Below, piece after piece: positions 38,740 to 49,402 of a stretch of DNA of 64,000 nt. A model generated the notes under the pieces. The model saw nothing but the letters and a program-made list of their open reading frames with translations. It searched no databases and was not told the origin of the DNA. The stretch is from Chloroflexota bacterium. Its GTDB lineage: Bacteria; Chloroflexota; Dehalococcoidia; Lucifugimonadales; Lucifugimonadaceae. The stretch is from contig JABIFF010000003.1 in NCBI GenBank assembly GCA_018650845.1, positions 1 to 64,000 of the forward strand. Direction: 5' to 3'. How positions within the stretch are numbered: the first letter of the stretch is position 1; each line of letters begins with the position of its first letter. The position numbers and the translations under genes are program-made.

Positions 38740-40242
38740 ATGCACAGTGACTCAATGACCACCAGCCAGACGCAAACACCAGAATCCCCCAATACTCCTC
38801 GAAATCCTTGGGTTCCGTTTAGCGCGCTCGCCATTCAGATAGTGACCGGCGTGGCGAGCCAGACGATGGTGTTCGTTGCTCTTGCCGAGATGGCAGGAGA
38901 CTTCGGTGTAACCCTTCGAACCATCTCATGGGTAGTGATCGTTCAGGGCCTTACTATCAGCGCAGTGATGATGCCGATGGGCAGGCTTGGCGACATCATC
39001 GGCAGGCGCAGGGTGTACCTGCTGGGACTGGTGATATTCGGACTCGGGATGGCGTCAACTGCGGCATCGCCAGTGTTCGGAATTTTGATAGGCGCACGCA
39101 TCGTGAGTGCTATCGGGAACTCGATGGTTCAATCGGTTTCAACTGCGATGACCGTTTCTTTGTTTCCTGAGAACGAACGAGGAAAAGCACTCGGGCTGCA
39201 AGCAACATTGGTGGCGACCGGGCTTGCTACAGGACCCGTTGCGGCTGGAATTTTGCTTCAGTTCTTCAGTTGGGAATCGATCTTCATAATGATCTTGGTT
39301 CCAACTGCAATTTCATTTGCACTTGGATATTTTTTACTCACCGAGAAACTGGTCAGTTCGAGTGCCCCCTCAAGCCGTCCTCCGTTCGATTGGACGGGTG
39401 CCGTTGTATCGGCGCTGATCATCGTCGTCGGCGTGGTGCTGATCAACAACCCGTTCAAGGTCTCGGCTATATCGCCAATAATGCTGGGCGGCGCAGTCGG
39501 CGTTGTTGCTCTAGTAATTTTCTTCATCAAGTGGGAGTTACGAACAGAAGCGCCGATGCTGCAGTTGAGATTGTTCAAGAATCGGCAACTTAGTCTCGGT
39601 GTGTCAGTTCGATATTTAGGCTTTCTTGGACAGACGGCTCCAACACTGCTGATGCCGATCTACCTGATCGGTGTCAGAGATCTCGAAGAAGCCGCCGCGG
39701 GTGGATTGTTGTTCCTAACCTCTATCGGCATGGGATCGGCTGCGCAGTTATCCGGGCGTTTGGGCGATCGATTCGGCGAGAGAATGTTCCAAGTATTCGG
39801 GTTCGCCATTCTCACGATTGTCGCAATTACTTACTCGACGTTCACTGCTGATACGCCGATCGGACTCGTGATGGCGATTCTTGCGCTGAACGGATTCGGA
39901 TTGGGCTCGTGGGCGGTATCGAACAACAGCGTTGTGGTCGGATCGGCTCCTCGAAACGCATTGGGTGTTGTCGGAGCATTGACGAACCTGACCAGAAATG
40001 TTGGCTCGGTCACTGGTCAGGCAGTTGCAACAACGATTGTCGCTGGTGCAATGGCGAGTCGAGGTTTCGATATTCCACTCGATGAAGTGAGTGGCAACGC
40101 CGGGGCTATTTCTACGTTTATGGCAGGCTGGCGATACGCCTATTTGACCGTCGCAGGATTTGCGATCACAAGCATGATTCTTGCCACTCTCGCAGGGTCG
40201 GTTCCTAAAGCTGATGAAGCCGAGGTTTCTAAACCTGGCTAA
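38740..40242 (+). CDS. MFS transporter (DHA2-like)
   Basis: MPMGRLGDIIGRRRVYLLGLVIFGLGM; ~14 TM segments. Confidence 0.9.
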   Translation: MHSDSMTTSQTQTPESPNTPRNPWVPFSALAIQIVTGVASQTMVFVALAEMAGDFGVTLRTISWVVIVQGLTISAVMMPMGRLGDIIGRRRVYLLGLVIFGLGMASTAASPVFGILIGARIVSAIGNSMVQSVSTAMTVSLFPENERGKALGLQATLVATGLATGPVAAGILLQFFSWESIFIMILVPTAISFALGYFLLTEKLVSSSAPSSRPPFDWTGAVVSALIIVVGVVLINNPFKVSAISPIMLGGAVGVVALVIFFIKWELRTEAPMLQLRLFKNRQLSLGVSVRYLGFLGQTAPTLLMPIYLIGVRDLEEAAAGGLLFLTSIGMGSAAQLSGRLGDRFGERMFQVFGFAILTIVAITYSTFTADTPIGLVMAILALNGFGLGSWAVSNNSVVVGSAPRNALGVVGALTNLTRNVGSVTGQAVATTIVAGAMASRGFDIPLDEVSGNAGAISTFMAGWRYAYLTVAGFAITSMILATLAGSVPKADEAEVSKPG

Positions 40243-41125
40243 CCAAAAACTCGATCGCTTTTTCGAAGGCGGCAGTTACTTCCGGGGTTTCGGCTGATTC
40301 AGGGTTGTGATCGAAGCCGTGGGGACCGTTTTCTATTGTGATGAAATCGTGCTCGACTCCGGCGGCTTTGAGCTTGGATGCCATGAGTACGGATTGCTCG
40401 TAAGGAACATCGGTGTCGTTGTTGCCGTGGAGTAGCAGCGTTGGCGGAAAATTTTCGCCTGCATTTTCTTCTGGACTGTAGGGCGAGAACCATTCAGCTT
40501 CGGAAATTGGGTTGTAGCCGCCAACTTTTTCAGCCCAATAGCCGTTTTGTCGGCACCAGAGATAGAAATCTCTTCTTCTACCATCCTGTGACCCGTCCGT
40601 AACTTCTTGGTCGCCGTTGCCTACGGCTGCATGCGCTTGTTCTTCGGTGAAGAGGTCAAATTCGTTGCGGTAGAACGGGTCGGGTTGGCTGTACCAATCG
40701 CCAACTAGGTTTCCATAGCCGTAGTAAGAAATGAGAGCTTTGGGGGCTGGTGAGATGCGGTGGCCGGTGGTGAGGGTGAGGTAACCGCCTGCGGAATGAC
40801 CGATTACGGCGAGTCGGGCTGGATCGAGATTGAATTCGACTGAGCCGGTCGTTCGCACCCACTCGATAGCGTCTTCTACATCTTCGAGTATTGCGGGGAG
40901 TTTGGTTTCGGGGGCGAGGCGATAGTCGATAGATACGACTACGAATCCGGCGTCTGTGTAGCCATCGAGGTGGGTTTCAAGGATTCGATCCCGGCTTCCC
41001 ATGATGAGGGCACCGCCGTGAATCCAGACGATTACTGGTTTTAGCGTTTCACTATTCGGTTCGGCACCGTAGACGTCGAGGTTTAGGTCGATGGTGGCGG
41101 TGGTTTTGTAGGTGCGGGTTTGCAT
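40229..41125 (-). CDS. alpha/beta hydrolase (HSL/esterase-like)
   Basis: VWIHGGALIMGSRD; VVSIDYRLAPETKLPA; VIGHSAGGYL. Confidence 0.92.
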   Translation of the reverse strand: MQTRTYKTTATIDLNLDVYGAEPNSETLKPVIVWIHGGALIMGSRDRILETHLDGYTDAGFVVVSIDYRLAPETKLPAILEDVEDAIEWVRTTGSVEFNLDPARLAVIGHSAGGYLTLTTGHRISPAPKALISYYGYGNLVGDWYSQPDPFYRNEFDLFTEEQAHAAVGNGDQEVTDGSQDGRRRDFYLWCRQNGYWAEKVGGYNPISEAEWFSPYSPEENAGENFPPTLLLHGNNDTDVPYEQSVLMASKLKAAGVEHDFITIENGPHGFDHNPESAETPEVTAAFEKAIEFLVSQV

Positions 41126-41138
41126 GTGGCGATTTTAG

Positions 41139-42284
41139 CTACATAGCGAACGGTTTTATCTTTTCGTAGGTGCCGTTGACGATTGGTTTGGCTTCTACGT
41201 GGAGCCAGTCTTCGAGGATGTCGGTGTAGAGACCTCGGAAGTCGTTGTTGAATGCAAGGTCGCCTTGCACCCAGTCTGAGGGATCGATCGACGGGTATTC
41301 GGCGTAGTGTCCGCCTGCAACTTGGTTTCCAACTACGAACGCAACTCCACCTGAGCCGTGATCGGTTCCGGTTCCGTTGTCGAGTACACGGCGGCCAAAT
41401 TCGCTGAACATCAAAACCGTTACTTCATCGCCGAGTCCATGCTCTTCTAGATCGTCAAAGAACGAGATTAGCGAGCTGGAGACGTGGCTCCAAAGATTCG
41501 ACTGAAGAGCGACTTCATCGGTGTGTGTATCGAACGAACCGTACTGAGTGTAGAAGACACGCGTACCTAGATCGGCAAAGTGAACCTGAGCGACGCCCTT
41601 AAGACTTTTGGCGAAAGGGTTATCTGGATATTCGACGTTCGACTTGTACTTGAGCGGAGCCTCTTTGAGGATGTCTGCCCCTCGCATCGCATCGAGCCCG
41701 GTCTGGCCTAGATAGTCCATAACGGTGTCGGAGCCGAGCAACGGCGTGTACATGCGACTGAAGGCGTTCAGAGCTTGCTCGCGCTGGTCGGTGCCGGCTA
41801 CTCCGGTGAGCAGTCCGTAGTTTTCGAGATCGCCTACTGAAGCAACTGGCACGCCTGGTGCTGCAAGCGCACGAGGAAGTCCGTTGCCGAAGTTGACGGC
41901 TGTAACTGGGTTGCTGCCTTCGGGGTCGAGATCTTTGATCGCTTGCCCAAGCCAGCCTTTCGAGCCGACCGTTGTTGGCTCGGCGGTGTGCCAGATATCC
42001 ATAGATCGGAAGTGAGATCGGTTAGGCGTTGGGTAGCCGATGCCGTGAACGATGGCGACTTTGCCTTGGTCGTAGAGGGTTTTCATCGGGCCCATGCCGG
42101 GGTTGAGTCCGTAGCCGCGGTCGAGCGGAATGACCTGATCGTCGGTGATGCGAATGTTGGGGCGAGAGTCTTTGTAGAAGCCGTCCTGATAGGGGACGAT
42201 GCAGTTGAGGTAGTCGTTACCGCCCGAGAGCTGTATTACTACGAGGACTTTTTCACGTTTTGCTGTAGTGGGTGGCATTGCCAC
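41139..42284 (-). CDS. DUF1501 domain protein
   Basis: VVIQLSGGNDYLNCIVPY...RSHFRSMDIWHTAEP...VTVLMFSEFGRRVLDNGTGTDHGSGGVAFVVG. Confidence 0.9.
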   Translation of the reverse strand: MAMPPTTAKREKVLVVIQLSGGNDYLNCIVPYQDGFYKDSRPNIRITDDQVIPLDRGYGLNPGMGPMKTLYDQGKVAIVHGIGYPTPNRSHFRSMDIWHTAEPTTVGSKGWLGQAIKDLDPEGSNPVTAVNFGNGLPRALAAPGVPVASVGDLENYGLLTGVAGTDQREQALNAFSRMYTPLLGSDTVMDYLGQTGLDAMRGADILKEAPLKYKSNVEYPDNPFAKSLKGVAQVHFADLGTRVFYTQYGSFDTHTDEVALQSNLWSHVSSSLISFFDDLEEHGLGDEVTVLMFSEFGRRVLDNGTGTDHGSGGVAFVVGNQVAGGHYAEYPSIDPSDWVQGDLAFNNDFRGLYTDILEDWLHVEAKPIVNGTYEKIKPFAM

Positions 42285-42458
42285 TTTTCCTTCGGTGTTT
42301 GCGATGTTGGCAGGGTTGGTTGTTGTTGGTGTGTTGTTCGTGCCCTTCGACGGGGCTCAGGATGATGTGTCGGCGGTTAGTTGGCGTGGCTGCGTTGAGG
42401 AGTTGCTGGCGCTTGGTGGTTTGATCCCGAATTTCATCGGGGTGACAGTTCCTTGAAA

Positions 42459-43472
42459 CTACTCTGTTACTCGTTGGTAGATTTGGAGGCGGTGTCTTAG
42501 AGAGTCGGTGATTATTAGCCGACCTTCGGGGTCGATTTCTATTGCTGTGGGGTCCCACAGGTAGGCTTCAATTCGGGACGATGCTTCATGCGGATCGTCG
42601 GTATCAACTTCGATGAACGGGTTGAATCTCGATCGTGCTTCAGCTTCATCGGCGTTGGCGTTCATGTATTCCTGCGCCCACGGCGAGACCGTAGCTTCGC
42701 CTCGTACTGACTGGACGAAATTCCAGTTGGAATCGAACATCTGAACGCGCTGATTGCCCCAGTCGGCGACGTATATGTATCCGTCTTGATCAACTGCGAC
42801 GTCTGAGGGTCGGTCGAACTTGCCTTCGCCTCGTCCCGACGATCCATACATATCGATGAAAACGCCGTCATTTGTGAACCGTTGGATTCGGTCGTTCCGC
42901 CAATCGGCAATGTAGATATTGTCTTGGGGGTCGGTATCGATGCCCCACGGCAAGTTGAACTCGCCGTCGCCGGTTCCTGCCGTCCCAAAGTGCGAAATGT
43001 ATTCGCCATTAGGAGTCATTCGCTGAATGCGATTGTTGAGATGATCGACCACGAGTAGGTCGCCGTTTGAAGTGAACTTTAATCCTGAGGGGCCGCTTAT
43101 CTGTCCGGGCTCGCTGCCCTGCTCACCCCATTTTGAGATGAATTCGCCATCGGGATCGTAAACAGAGATTCGGTTCAGTTCTTCGTCGGCGATGTAGACC
43201 CTGTCATCGGGTCCGTGGGTAATTGCGGTTGGGCCTGTGAACTGGCCATCGCCAGTACCGTCGCTGCCGAACTCGTGATACCAACCGTGGTTCACGTCGC
43301 AGATGCCGACACGGATGCCGAGTCGGTGCATTGGGCTGCGGTTTACGGCGAATATCCGGCCATCAGGTCTGATCGATAGATCAACGGGAATATGGAAACC
43401 TCGGCCTCCAACATCGGCTCCGAAGCCAACGGTATCGACGTAGTTAATTTTAGTTTTGGTTTGGGTAGTCAT
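42459..43472 (-). CDS. NHL-repeat/beta-propeller protein
   Basis: Repeated GDGEFNLPWGIDTDPQDNIYIADWRNDRIQRF-type units. Confidence 0.9.
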   Translation of the reverse strand: MTTQTKTKINYVDTVGFGADVGGRGFHIPVDLSIRPDGRIFAVNRSPMHRLGIRVGICDVNHGWYHEFGSDGTGDGQFTGPTAITHGPDDRVYIADEELNRISVYDPDGEFISKWGEQGSEPGQISGPSGLKFTSNGDLLVVDHLNNRIQRMTPNGEYISHFGTAGTGDGEFNLPWGIDTDPQDNIYIADWRNDRIQRFTNDGVFIDMYGSSGRGEGKFDRPSDVAVDQDGYIYVADWGNQRVQMFDSNWNFVQSVRGEATVSPWAQEYMNANADEAEARSRFNPFIEVDTDDPHEASSRIEAYLWDPTAIEIDPEGRLIITDSLRHRLQIYQRVTE

Positions 43473-43478
43473 GATGAT

Positions 43479-44909
43479 CTAGACGAATTGGTACTCACGG
43501 GTGGCGACGATGAGTTGGAGCAACGAGGCGATGGCTTCGTTTGAAGGACTGCTAGCATCGACGTTGTTAGAAGTGAACTCTTCAAGTCCGTTTCGAGTGT
43601 CATCAGCAACTTGCAAGTTACCTAGATTTTCTAGAGATGCACTAACGATTGATTTAGCAGTTGCAGAGCTACCGGCATCGACCCGGATACGATCGATCAG
43701 ATCAATAACGCCCTTTCGTGAAATATCTCCGATGATTCCACCGGCGAAATTCACTCGCATGACCATCGACCCTGTGGATATCCAATCGGCGCCGCCCATC
43801 CAGCCTTCGACGCTTGGCGGGGCGTAAATGTCTTGCCCCATAAAGCCGCTTGCAGCGATGTGATCGTAAACATCATGGGTTGGACCGTCGTAACCGCCGG
43901 AGAGTCGCAGTGTTCCTACCACGAGTTCAATCGGGCTTTTTACTCGTGCATTCCAACTTGCTTGCGATTTGAACGCATCAGACAGGAACAACGCTCGGAG
44001 CATGGCTTTGATGCTGTAGCCGGAATCGAAGTAAGCATCGGACATTACTTTGATCGCTTCAGGGTCCTTTGGCGGGAAGTGCGGCCACTGCGGAACCGGG
44101 AATTCGTCGGCTAGGAAGTAGTGATACAAGTGGCGAGCGATGAATCCAGCAGTTGCAGGATTCTTACAAATGAGATCGATGATGTCTTCGCCGTTAAAGT
44201 TTCCGGTTTCGCCCAAGAAGGTCTTTTCACCTTCGTCGTGGTCGTCCGGGTCGTACTTGAACTGCCAATTGATGTAGCCATACGGTCGCATCGTGTTGTT
44301 GCGCATTTTGAGCGCCATGTAGTCGGTATTTTCGACCGTCCAACCGGTGAAGGCTCGTGAGCACTCTTTAATATCTTCTTCGGTGTAATTTCCAACACCC
44401 ATCGAGAACAATTCGAGGATTTCACGACCGTAATTCTCGTTGATCTCGCCCTTGTGGTTGTCCTGGTTATCGAGCCACAGGATCATCGCCGGATCTTTAG
44501 AAAGCTTTAATAGGAGTTCGTCGAAACTGCCTAGACCGTACTTGCGAAACATGTCGAGCTGGGTCGACATAGCCTTGCCCTGAATGAGCTTGGTTTGGCC
44601 GGTAGCGAACACTCGATGCCAGAAAAGATTCACCTTCTCGACGAACGGTGCATCTGTGTTGACCATTTGGTAGAGCCAGTTGCCTGAGCTAGATGGTCGG
44701 GTGCGCAGATCGGACATATCGATGTGATATCGACGAATGATGTCCTGCGGCATAGACGTTGAATCTATGGCGTCGAGCAGTTGGTCGACTGCCTGCTCAT
44801 AATCAAGCTGCGCAAGATGGCTAAGCTCGGCTGAAGTGCCGCCGAAACCCGCTCGTCGCAGCAGGTGCGCAACAAGCAATTCGTCGGTACGTGATTCGGT
44901 CGTGGTCAT
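43479..44909 (-). CDS. DUF1800 domain protein
   Basis: LLRRAGFGGTSAEL...FWHRVFAT...NYGREILELFSMGVGNYTEEDIKECSRAFTGW. Confidence 0.92.
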   Translation of the reverse strand: MTTTESRTDELLVAHLLRRAGFGGTSAELSHLAQLDYEQAVDQLLDAIDSTSMPQDIIRRYHIDMSDLRTRPSSSGNWLYQMVNTDAPFVEKVNLFWHRVFATGQTKLIQGKAMSTQLDMFRKYGLGSFDELLLKLSKDPAMILWLDNQDNHKGEINENYGREILELFSMGVGNYTEEDIKECSRAFTGWTVENTDYMALKMRNNTMRPYGYINWQFKYDPDDHDEGEKTFLGETGNFNGEDIIDLICKNPATAGFIARHLYHYFLADEFPVPQWPHFPPKDPEAIKVMSDAYFDSGYSIKAMLRALFLSDAFKSQASWNARVKSPIELVVGTLRLSGGYDGPTHDVYDHIAASGFMGQDIYAPPSVEGWMGGADWISTGSMVMRVNFAGGIIGDISRKGVIDLIDRIRVDAGSSATAKSIVSASLENLGNLQVADDTRNGLEEFTSNNVDASSPSNEAIASLLQLIVATREYQFV

Positions 44910-45004
44910 TTAGGTGAATCCTCACTAAGTCTCGATGGGCGAGAGTTTAGCGGAAGATTTCACGTGCGCAAGTTGTGGCATCAGAACACAACATTCAGAC
45001 TAAA

Positions 45005-45134
45005 TGTCATTCTGAACTTGATTCAGAATCACGTTCGTTCGAATGCATATGTCTTGAGAAGGTGTGTTCGAGACGGGCAGAACAGTACGTTTATGCCAGT
45101 TGATCACTGATTCTGAATCAAGTTCAGAATGACA
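45005..45134. repeat. inverted pair of palindromic repeats
   Basis: TGTCATTCTGAACTTGATTCAGAATCACG (45005) and TGATTCTGAATCAAGTTCAGAATGACA (45108). Confidence 0.85.
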
Positions 45135-45184
45135 AGGCTCAATGGCTTGCGAATTACTTAGCCGACTACTGATTATTGATTTGC

Positions 45185-46252
45185 CTACGCGTTGGCGAAC
45201 ACAGCAACTATTTCGTCGTTTGATTGGCGCAGGATGCTGGGGTTCACGTGGAGTAGCGGTACGGACCATTCACTATTGGGCCATGTGACTACGATTTTGT
45301 TCTTACGCAAGTTGGCGACAAACTGATTTGTGTCGATTACATCATCGAGTACCAGTTCGAAGATATTTGAGCCGTTTTCGAACGTTTTTATCGAAACGTT
45401 AGGCAGCTTATTAATCTCTTCAAATAGCGATGTTGCTTTTGCGAAAGACTCAGCGAATTTTTCTTCGAAACCTTCGAAACCGTCAAGCGAAAGTCCTGCT
45501 GCTAGGTATCCAAACGGTATTCCCCCTCCAAACATTCGCCTGTCGTTGAACATTCCTTCGATGAAATCTTTTGTACCCGCAAGAATGCCGCCAAACGGTG
45601 CGCCAAAGTACTTGTAGCTGGACACATAGACGCTATCGAAGAGACTTGTGTAGTCCTTGATACTAATTCCAGTGGCGGCCGACATCATGTAGAGCCTCGC
45701 ACCGTCCAGATGAACCGGGATGCCCTCGCTGCGGCAGAGATCGGTGACAGCTTTCATTTCGTCCCAAGGCATTATCTGGCCAGCCTGCCGACGAACTGGG
45801 GTTTCGATAGAAACTGCGCCTACGGGATTCAGTACTCGACCTGTTACTGAGACTTGCAGGAGTTCTTTGAGCTCGTCGACGGTGAAATAAGGCCTGTTGG
45901 GAGCGAGCGGAGTGGCATTGATGCCGCACAGCCTTGCCAGGGCGTCTCCTTCGTCCTGATAGATGTGGCTTTGCTCTTGGAGGGCTATGCGAGCGTTCAT
46001 GCCGCAATGCTTACGAAGTCCCAGAATGTTCGCCATCGTTCCGGTCGGCATCCAGATGGCAGCTTCTTTGCCAAGTTCGGCAGCCATGCGAGTTTCGAGC
46101 TCTTCTACAGTTCCGCCGAGTGAATATTTGTCAGGCTGAAGCTTTCCTTCAGCTAGCAACTGGTTCAGACGCTCGATAGTCGATTCAGGCGTGTGCGGTT
46201 CGCCGTCACCTGAAAACACGACTGCGGTTGGGTCGGCGGCGGGGTTAGTCAT
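45185..46252 (-). CDS. threonine aldolase family (beta-eliminating lyase) protein
   Basis: FSGDGEPHTPESTIERLNQ...WMPTGTMANILGLRKHC...PVHLDGARLYMMSAATG...DSVYVSSYKYFGAPFGGILAG. Confidence 0.88.
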   Translation of the reverse strand: MTNPAADPTAVVFSGDGEPHTPESTIERLNQLLAEGKLQPDKYSLGGTVEELETRMAAELGKEAAIWMPTGTMANILGLRKHCGMNARIALQEQSHIYQDEGDALARLCGINATPLAPNRPYFTVDELKELLQVSVTGRVLNPVGAVSIETPVRRQAGQIMPWDEMKAVTDLCRSEGIPVHLDGARLYMMSAATGISIKDYTSLFDSVYVSSYKYFGAPFGGILAGTKDFIEGMFNDRRMFGGGIPFGYLAAGLSLDGFEGFEEKFAESFAKATSLFEEINKLPNVSIKTFENGSNIFELVLDDVIDTNQFVANLRKNKIVVTWPNSEWSVPLLHVNPSILRQSNDEIVAVFANA

Positions 46253-46781
46253 TGGCTTCGTTTCTGGCAGCTTGGAGCATTGCGGTTAGTTGAGTTTCGT
46301 TTACGCCAAGGGTTTTGGCGTTGGCGGCATCGGTTTCTGATTCTTCGGTGTTTCCTAGCTCGGCGTTAATGACGGCTCGATTGGCGTGAGCTTCGCCCCA
46401 GTCGGGTTTTAGCCTGATGGCTTCTGAAAAATCTTTGAGAGCGCTTTCGTACTGATTCAGCTGATAGTGCGAGTTGCCTCGGTCAAGATAGGTATCGGGA
46501 TAGGAGGGATTTAGCCGAACTGCGGTGTCGTAGTCGACTATCGCTTTGTCGAATTCGCCGTTCATGGCGTAGGCATCGGCTCGGTAGTGGTGGAGTTTTG
46601 CCGATTGCGACGATCGTGAGATTGCTTCAGTGAAGTGTTTTATGGCTTTTTCGGGGTGGCCTTCATCGACTTCACGTACGCCGTTTTTGAAGATGTTTAA
46701 AGTGCGCTCGGGCGTAGTGAGTTTGCTCTGCCGGTAGCGAGTTTTGAGATTGGCTATGAGGTTTGAGAGCGGGTTTGGCAT
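46245..46781 (-). CDS. tetratricopeptide repeat protein
   Basis: TPR units AIVDYDTAVRLNPSYPDTYLDRGNSHYQLNQYESALKDFSEAIRLKPDWGEAHANRA. Confidence 0.88.
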   Translation of the reverse strand: MPNPLSNLIANLKTRYRQSKLTTPERTLNIFKNGVREVDEGHPEKAIKHFTEAISRSSQSAKLHHYRADAYAMNGEFDKAIVDYDTAVRLNPSYPDTYLDRGNSHYQLNQYESALKDFSEAIRLKPDWGEAHANRAVINAELGNTEESETDAANAKTLGVNETQLTAMLQAARNEAND

Positions 46782-46985
46782 AGGGGGGCGATCACGCGTC
46801 CCGAGCGGAAGCCGAGGGATCTGGTGGGGATGAGTTCTGAATGGAACACATTATCAATATTGAGTTACTCGAGAGCTTTCTTGATCGATATTTGTTCGTT
46901 GTCGCTCTACCGTCGTAGGCTTCCAAGAAAGGTTTCACATCTCCGCCCCAGGTCTCTCCGCCTTGGTCGAGACGCGAGAAAACCC

Positions 46986-47540
46986 CTAGTTGTGCGTTGA
47001 ACCTTCGGGTTTGGGGTCTCGGGAGATCATTTCTAGCCAGTTGCCGTCGGGGTCTTGGAAGTAGATGGCATGGCGTGCCCACGGGTATTCGAGATCACGT
47101 TCGTAGGTTGGGCCGTAGGTTTCGATTCCTCGTGCTTCGAGCAGTTTTCGCCATTCAGGGACGCTGTCGACGACCATTGCGGCATGCGCGGAACCGGGTC
47201 GGTTGCGATCGTGCTGATCAGATCGTTTTTCGCCACGGGGTCGCATGTATTCGATGAGTTCAATCGAATGCCCATCCCCAACTCCAACGTATGCCTGGCG
47301 CATTTTTACGTTCTCGTAGCCAACAACTTCGGATATCCAGGGAGTTTCGGATATTGCCGGATCCCGCTCGATCTTGAATCCTAGGAAATCGACGTAGAAC
47401 TCGAGAGCTTTGTCGAGGTTTTCGACGATGAATCCGGTGTGGTAGATGGTTTGGATTTGAGGAGCCAACGGCACTTTCCTTCTTGATCCTGCGGTAATTT
47501 GTGGATTGGCTGAATGGTCAGCTAACGATACTGATTTCAC
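46986..47540 (-). CDS. VOC/glyoxalase family protein
   Basis: IYHTGFIVENLDKALEFYVDFLGFKIERD...HAIYFQDPDGNWLEMISRDP. Confidence 0.9.
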   Translation of the reverse strand: MKSVSLADHSANPQITAGSRRKVPLAPQIQTIYHTGFIVENLDKALEFYVDFLGFKIERDPAISETPWISEVVGYENVKMRQAYVGVGDGHSIELIEYMRPRGEKRSDQHDRNRPGSAHAAMVVDSVPEWRKLLEARGIETYGPTYERDLEYPWARHAIYFQDPDGNWLEMISRDPKPEGSTHN

Positions 47541-48394
47541 TAGATAAGCGAATTTAGGATTTCTCTCGCTCTTGTGAACATGATGAAGTGCCCTTCATCC
47601 TCGTAGAAGATGGCTTTGGCACCGGGAATGGCGTCTCGGTAGTACTCGCCCATCTGTATTGGCACGTTTTTATCAGCGGTGCCGTAGAAAAGCGAGACTG
47701 GTATTTGAATCTCAGAACAATCGAATCCCCATTTATTCATGAATACTCGAGCATCCCAGTAAGCTCCTTTTGAACCGTTTTTCGTCATCTCGCCAAGACC
47801 TTCGAAGAATCCTTCAAAACGCGGTGAATCTAGCAGGGCCAATTCAGCATCGGGCAACTGCGACCCAACCATCTTTCTGCTGAACCCCGGGCTTTTTATC
47901 ATCTTTGACATCAGTGCCACATACGGCCGAAGTAGCTGTGGTGCGAATCCGCCGACCCAGAGAATGAATCGCACCATCGACATCATGCCTTTGGTTGCGC
48001 CTTTGAAAGAAAGAGGCGAGATTCCTGCAACGATGGAGGCCGAGGTAATCCTGTCACCAAGTTCTTTTGCACAAGCAGCGACGAATGGTCCGCCAAACGA
48101 GTGTCCACAGACAGCAAACCGTTCGAACCCTAGTTCATCTGCCAGTTCGGCGATATCACGAGTCCAGCCAAGGAGCGTACGACCACGCTGAAAGTCGGAT
48201 GCACCACAGCCAGGCCTATCGACAGAAATCACGCGCACGCCTAGTTCTGTTGCGATTTCGCTATTCGGTGCGAAATCAAGTCGTGATCCTAACCAACCAT
48301 GAAAAAAAAAGACTGGCTTCCCATCTGGATCACCGTACTCTTGAAATCCGATTTGCCTTCCTTCGGAAAGTTGAACGTAGCTTGCTTGTGTCAT
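47540..48394 (-). CDS. alpha/beta hydrolase
   Basis: PVFFFHGWLGSRLDFAP; VISVDRPGCGAS; VCGHSFGGPF. Confidence 0.92.
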   Translation of the reverse strand: MTQASYVQLSEGRQIGFQEYGDPDGKPVFFFHGWLGSRLDFAPNSEIATELGVRVISVDRPGCGASDFQRGRTLLGWTRDIAELADELGFERFAVCGHSFGGPFVAACAKELGDRITSASIVAGISPLSFKGATKGMMSMVRFILWVGGFAPQLLRPYVALMSKMIKSPGFSRKMVGSQLPDAELALLDSPRFEGFFEGLGEMTKNGSKGAYWDARVFMNKWGFDCSEIQIPVSLFYGTADKNVPIQMGEYYRDAIPGAKAIFYEDEGHFIMFTRAREILNSLI

Positions 48395-48404
48395 GTTGTT
48401 CGAT

Positions 48405-49310
48405 CTAGATACGGTAGTACTTTTCAGCGTTGGTTCTGAAGAGTTTGGCTCGTTCTTCTTCAGTGAAATCCGAAGTGATTTCGTCGTAGGCGTTCCAGAC
48501 GGTTGCGTAGTCGCTAAATAGGCTGTCGACAGGGAAGTTTGAAGCGAACATGCAGCGGTCGACGCCGAGAATGTCGATCATATCGAGTACAAACGGTGCG
48601 ATCGACTCGGTGGTCCAGTTTTGATCGAGCATGCCTAGTGCGGAAATTTTTCCAGAGATGTTCTGGGCGGTTCCTAGTGCTTCGAGTCCTTTTCGCCATT
48701 CACGTAGATCGCCGGGCGTGCGGCCGATCGGCATTGCGGCGTGACCGAGCACGATTTGCACTTCGGGAATATTGTTGGCGAGTTTGGCTGCTTGCTGCAG
48801 TTGCCACGGCCAGATTTGAACTTCAAACGATCCGTTGAATTTTTCAAGTAGCTTGAACCCGGAGAGCCATTGAGGATCGCTCATAAGGTTTCCAGCTTCG
48901 GCAAAGCGGAAATTCGGCTTATCGTCGGACCAGTTGAGCATGTGGCGGATACCGCGCCAGTTGGCGTGTTCGGCATGCCTTGCCAGCGTTGCTTCTACGT
49001 TGGGATCGGAGAGATTTGCGTAGGCGATGATGGCATTTGGCATGCCTTTTGAGTTTGGATCATCGGCAACCGACTGCAGCCACGCGGTTTCGCCGACGGG
49101 ATCGGCGTTGTGGTCCCATTCAGCCTGAACGTGAACAGATTTCACCAGCGGAATGTCTTTTGCGCCTTCGTGAAGATCGCCAATTAGCCACGATTTTCGT
49201 ATTGCCGAGTAGTCGCCAACGAAGTGGTCGATGGGTTCCATGAGCCATGGGTAGGGATTGTTTTCGAGGTCCCACAGGTGGTGGTGAGTATCGATAAATG
49301 GCGGTAGCAA
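48405..49310 (-). CDS. amidohydrolase (fuconolactonase-like)
   Basis: PFIDTHHHLWDLENNPYPWL; VLGHAAMPIG; CMFASNFPVDSLFSDYATVWNA. Confidence 0.92.
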   Translation of the reverse strand: MLPPFIDTHHHLWDLENNPYPWLMEPIDHFVGDYSAIRKSWLIGDLHEGAKDIPLVKSVHVQAEWDHNADPVGETAWLQSVADDPNSKGMPNAIIAYANLSDPNVEATLARHAEHANWRGIRHMLNWSDDKPNFRFAEAGNLMSDPQWLSGFKLLEKFNGSFEVQIWPWQLQQAAKLANNIPEVQIVLGHAAMPIGRTPGDLREWRKGLEALGTAQNISGKISALGMLDQNWTTESIAPFVLDMIDILGVDRCMFASNFPVDSLFSDYATVWNAYDEITSDFTEEERAKLFRTNAEKYYRI

Positions 49311-49402
49311 CGTGTTGCGCTTTCTGAGAGATCGATTGTGGTTGGCTGAATCGCTAGTGCGTTCTTCGGTTGGTTCTTACTTGCGGCACAGTTTAGACAG
49401 TT

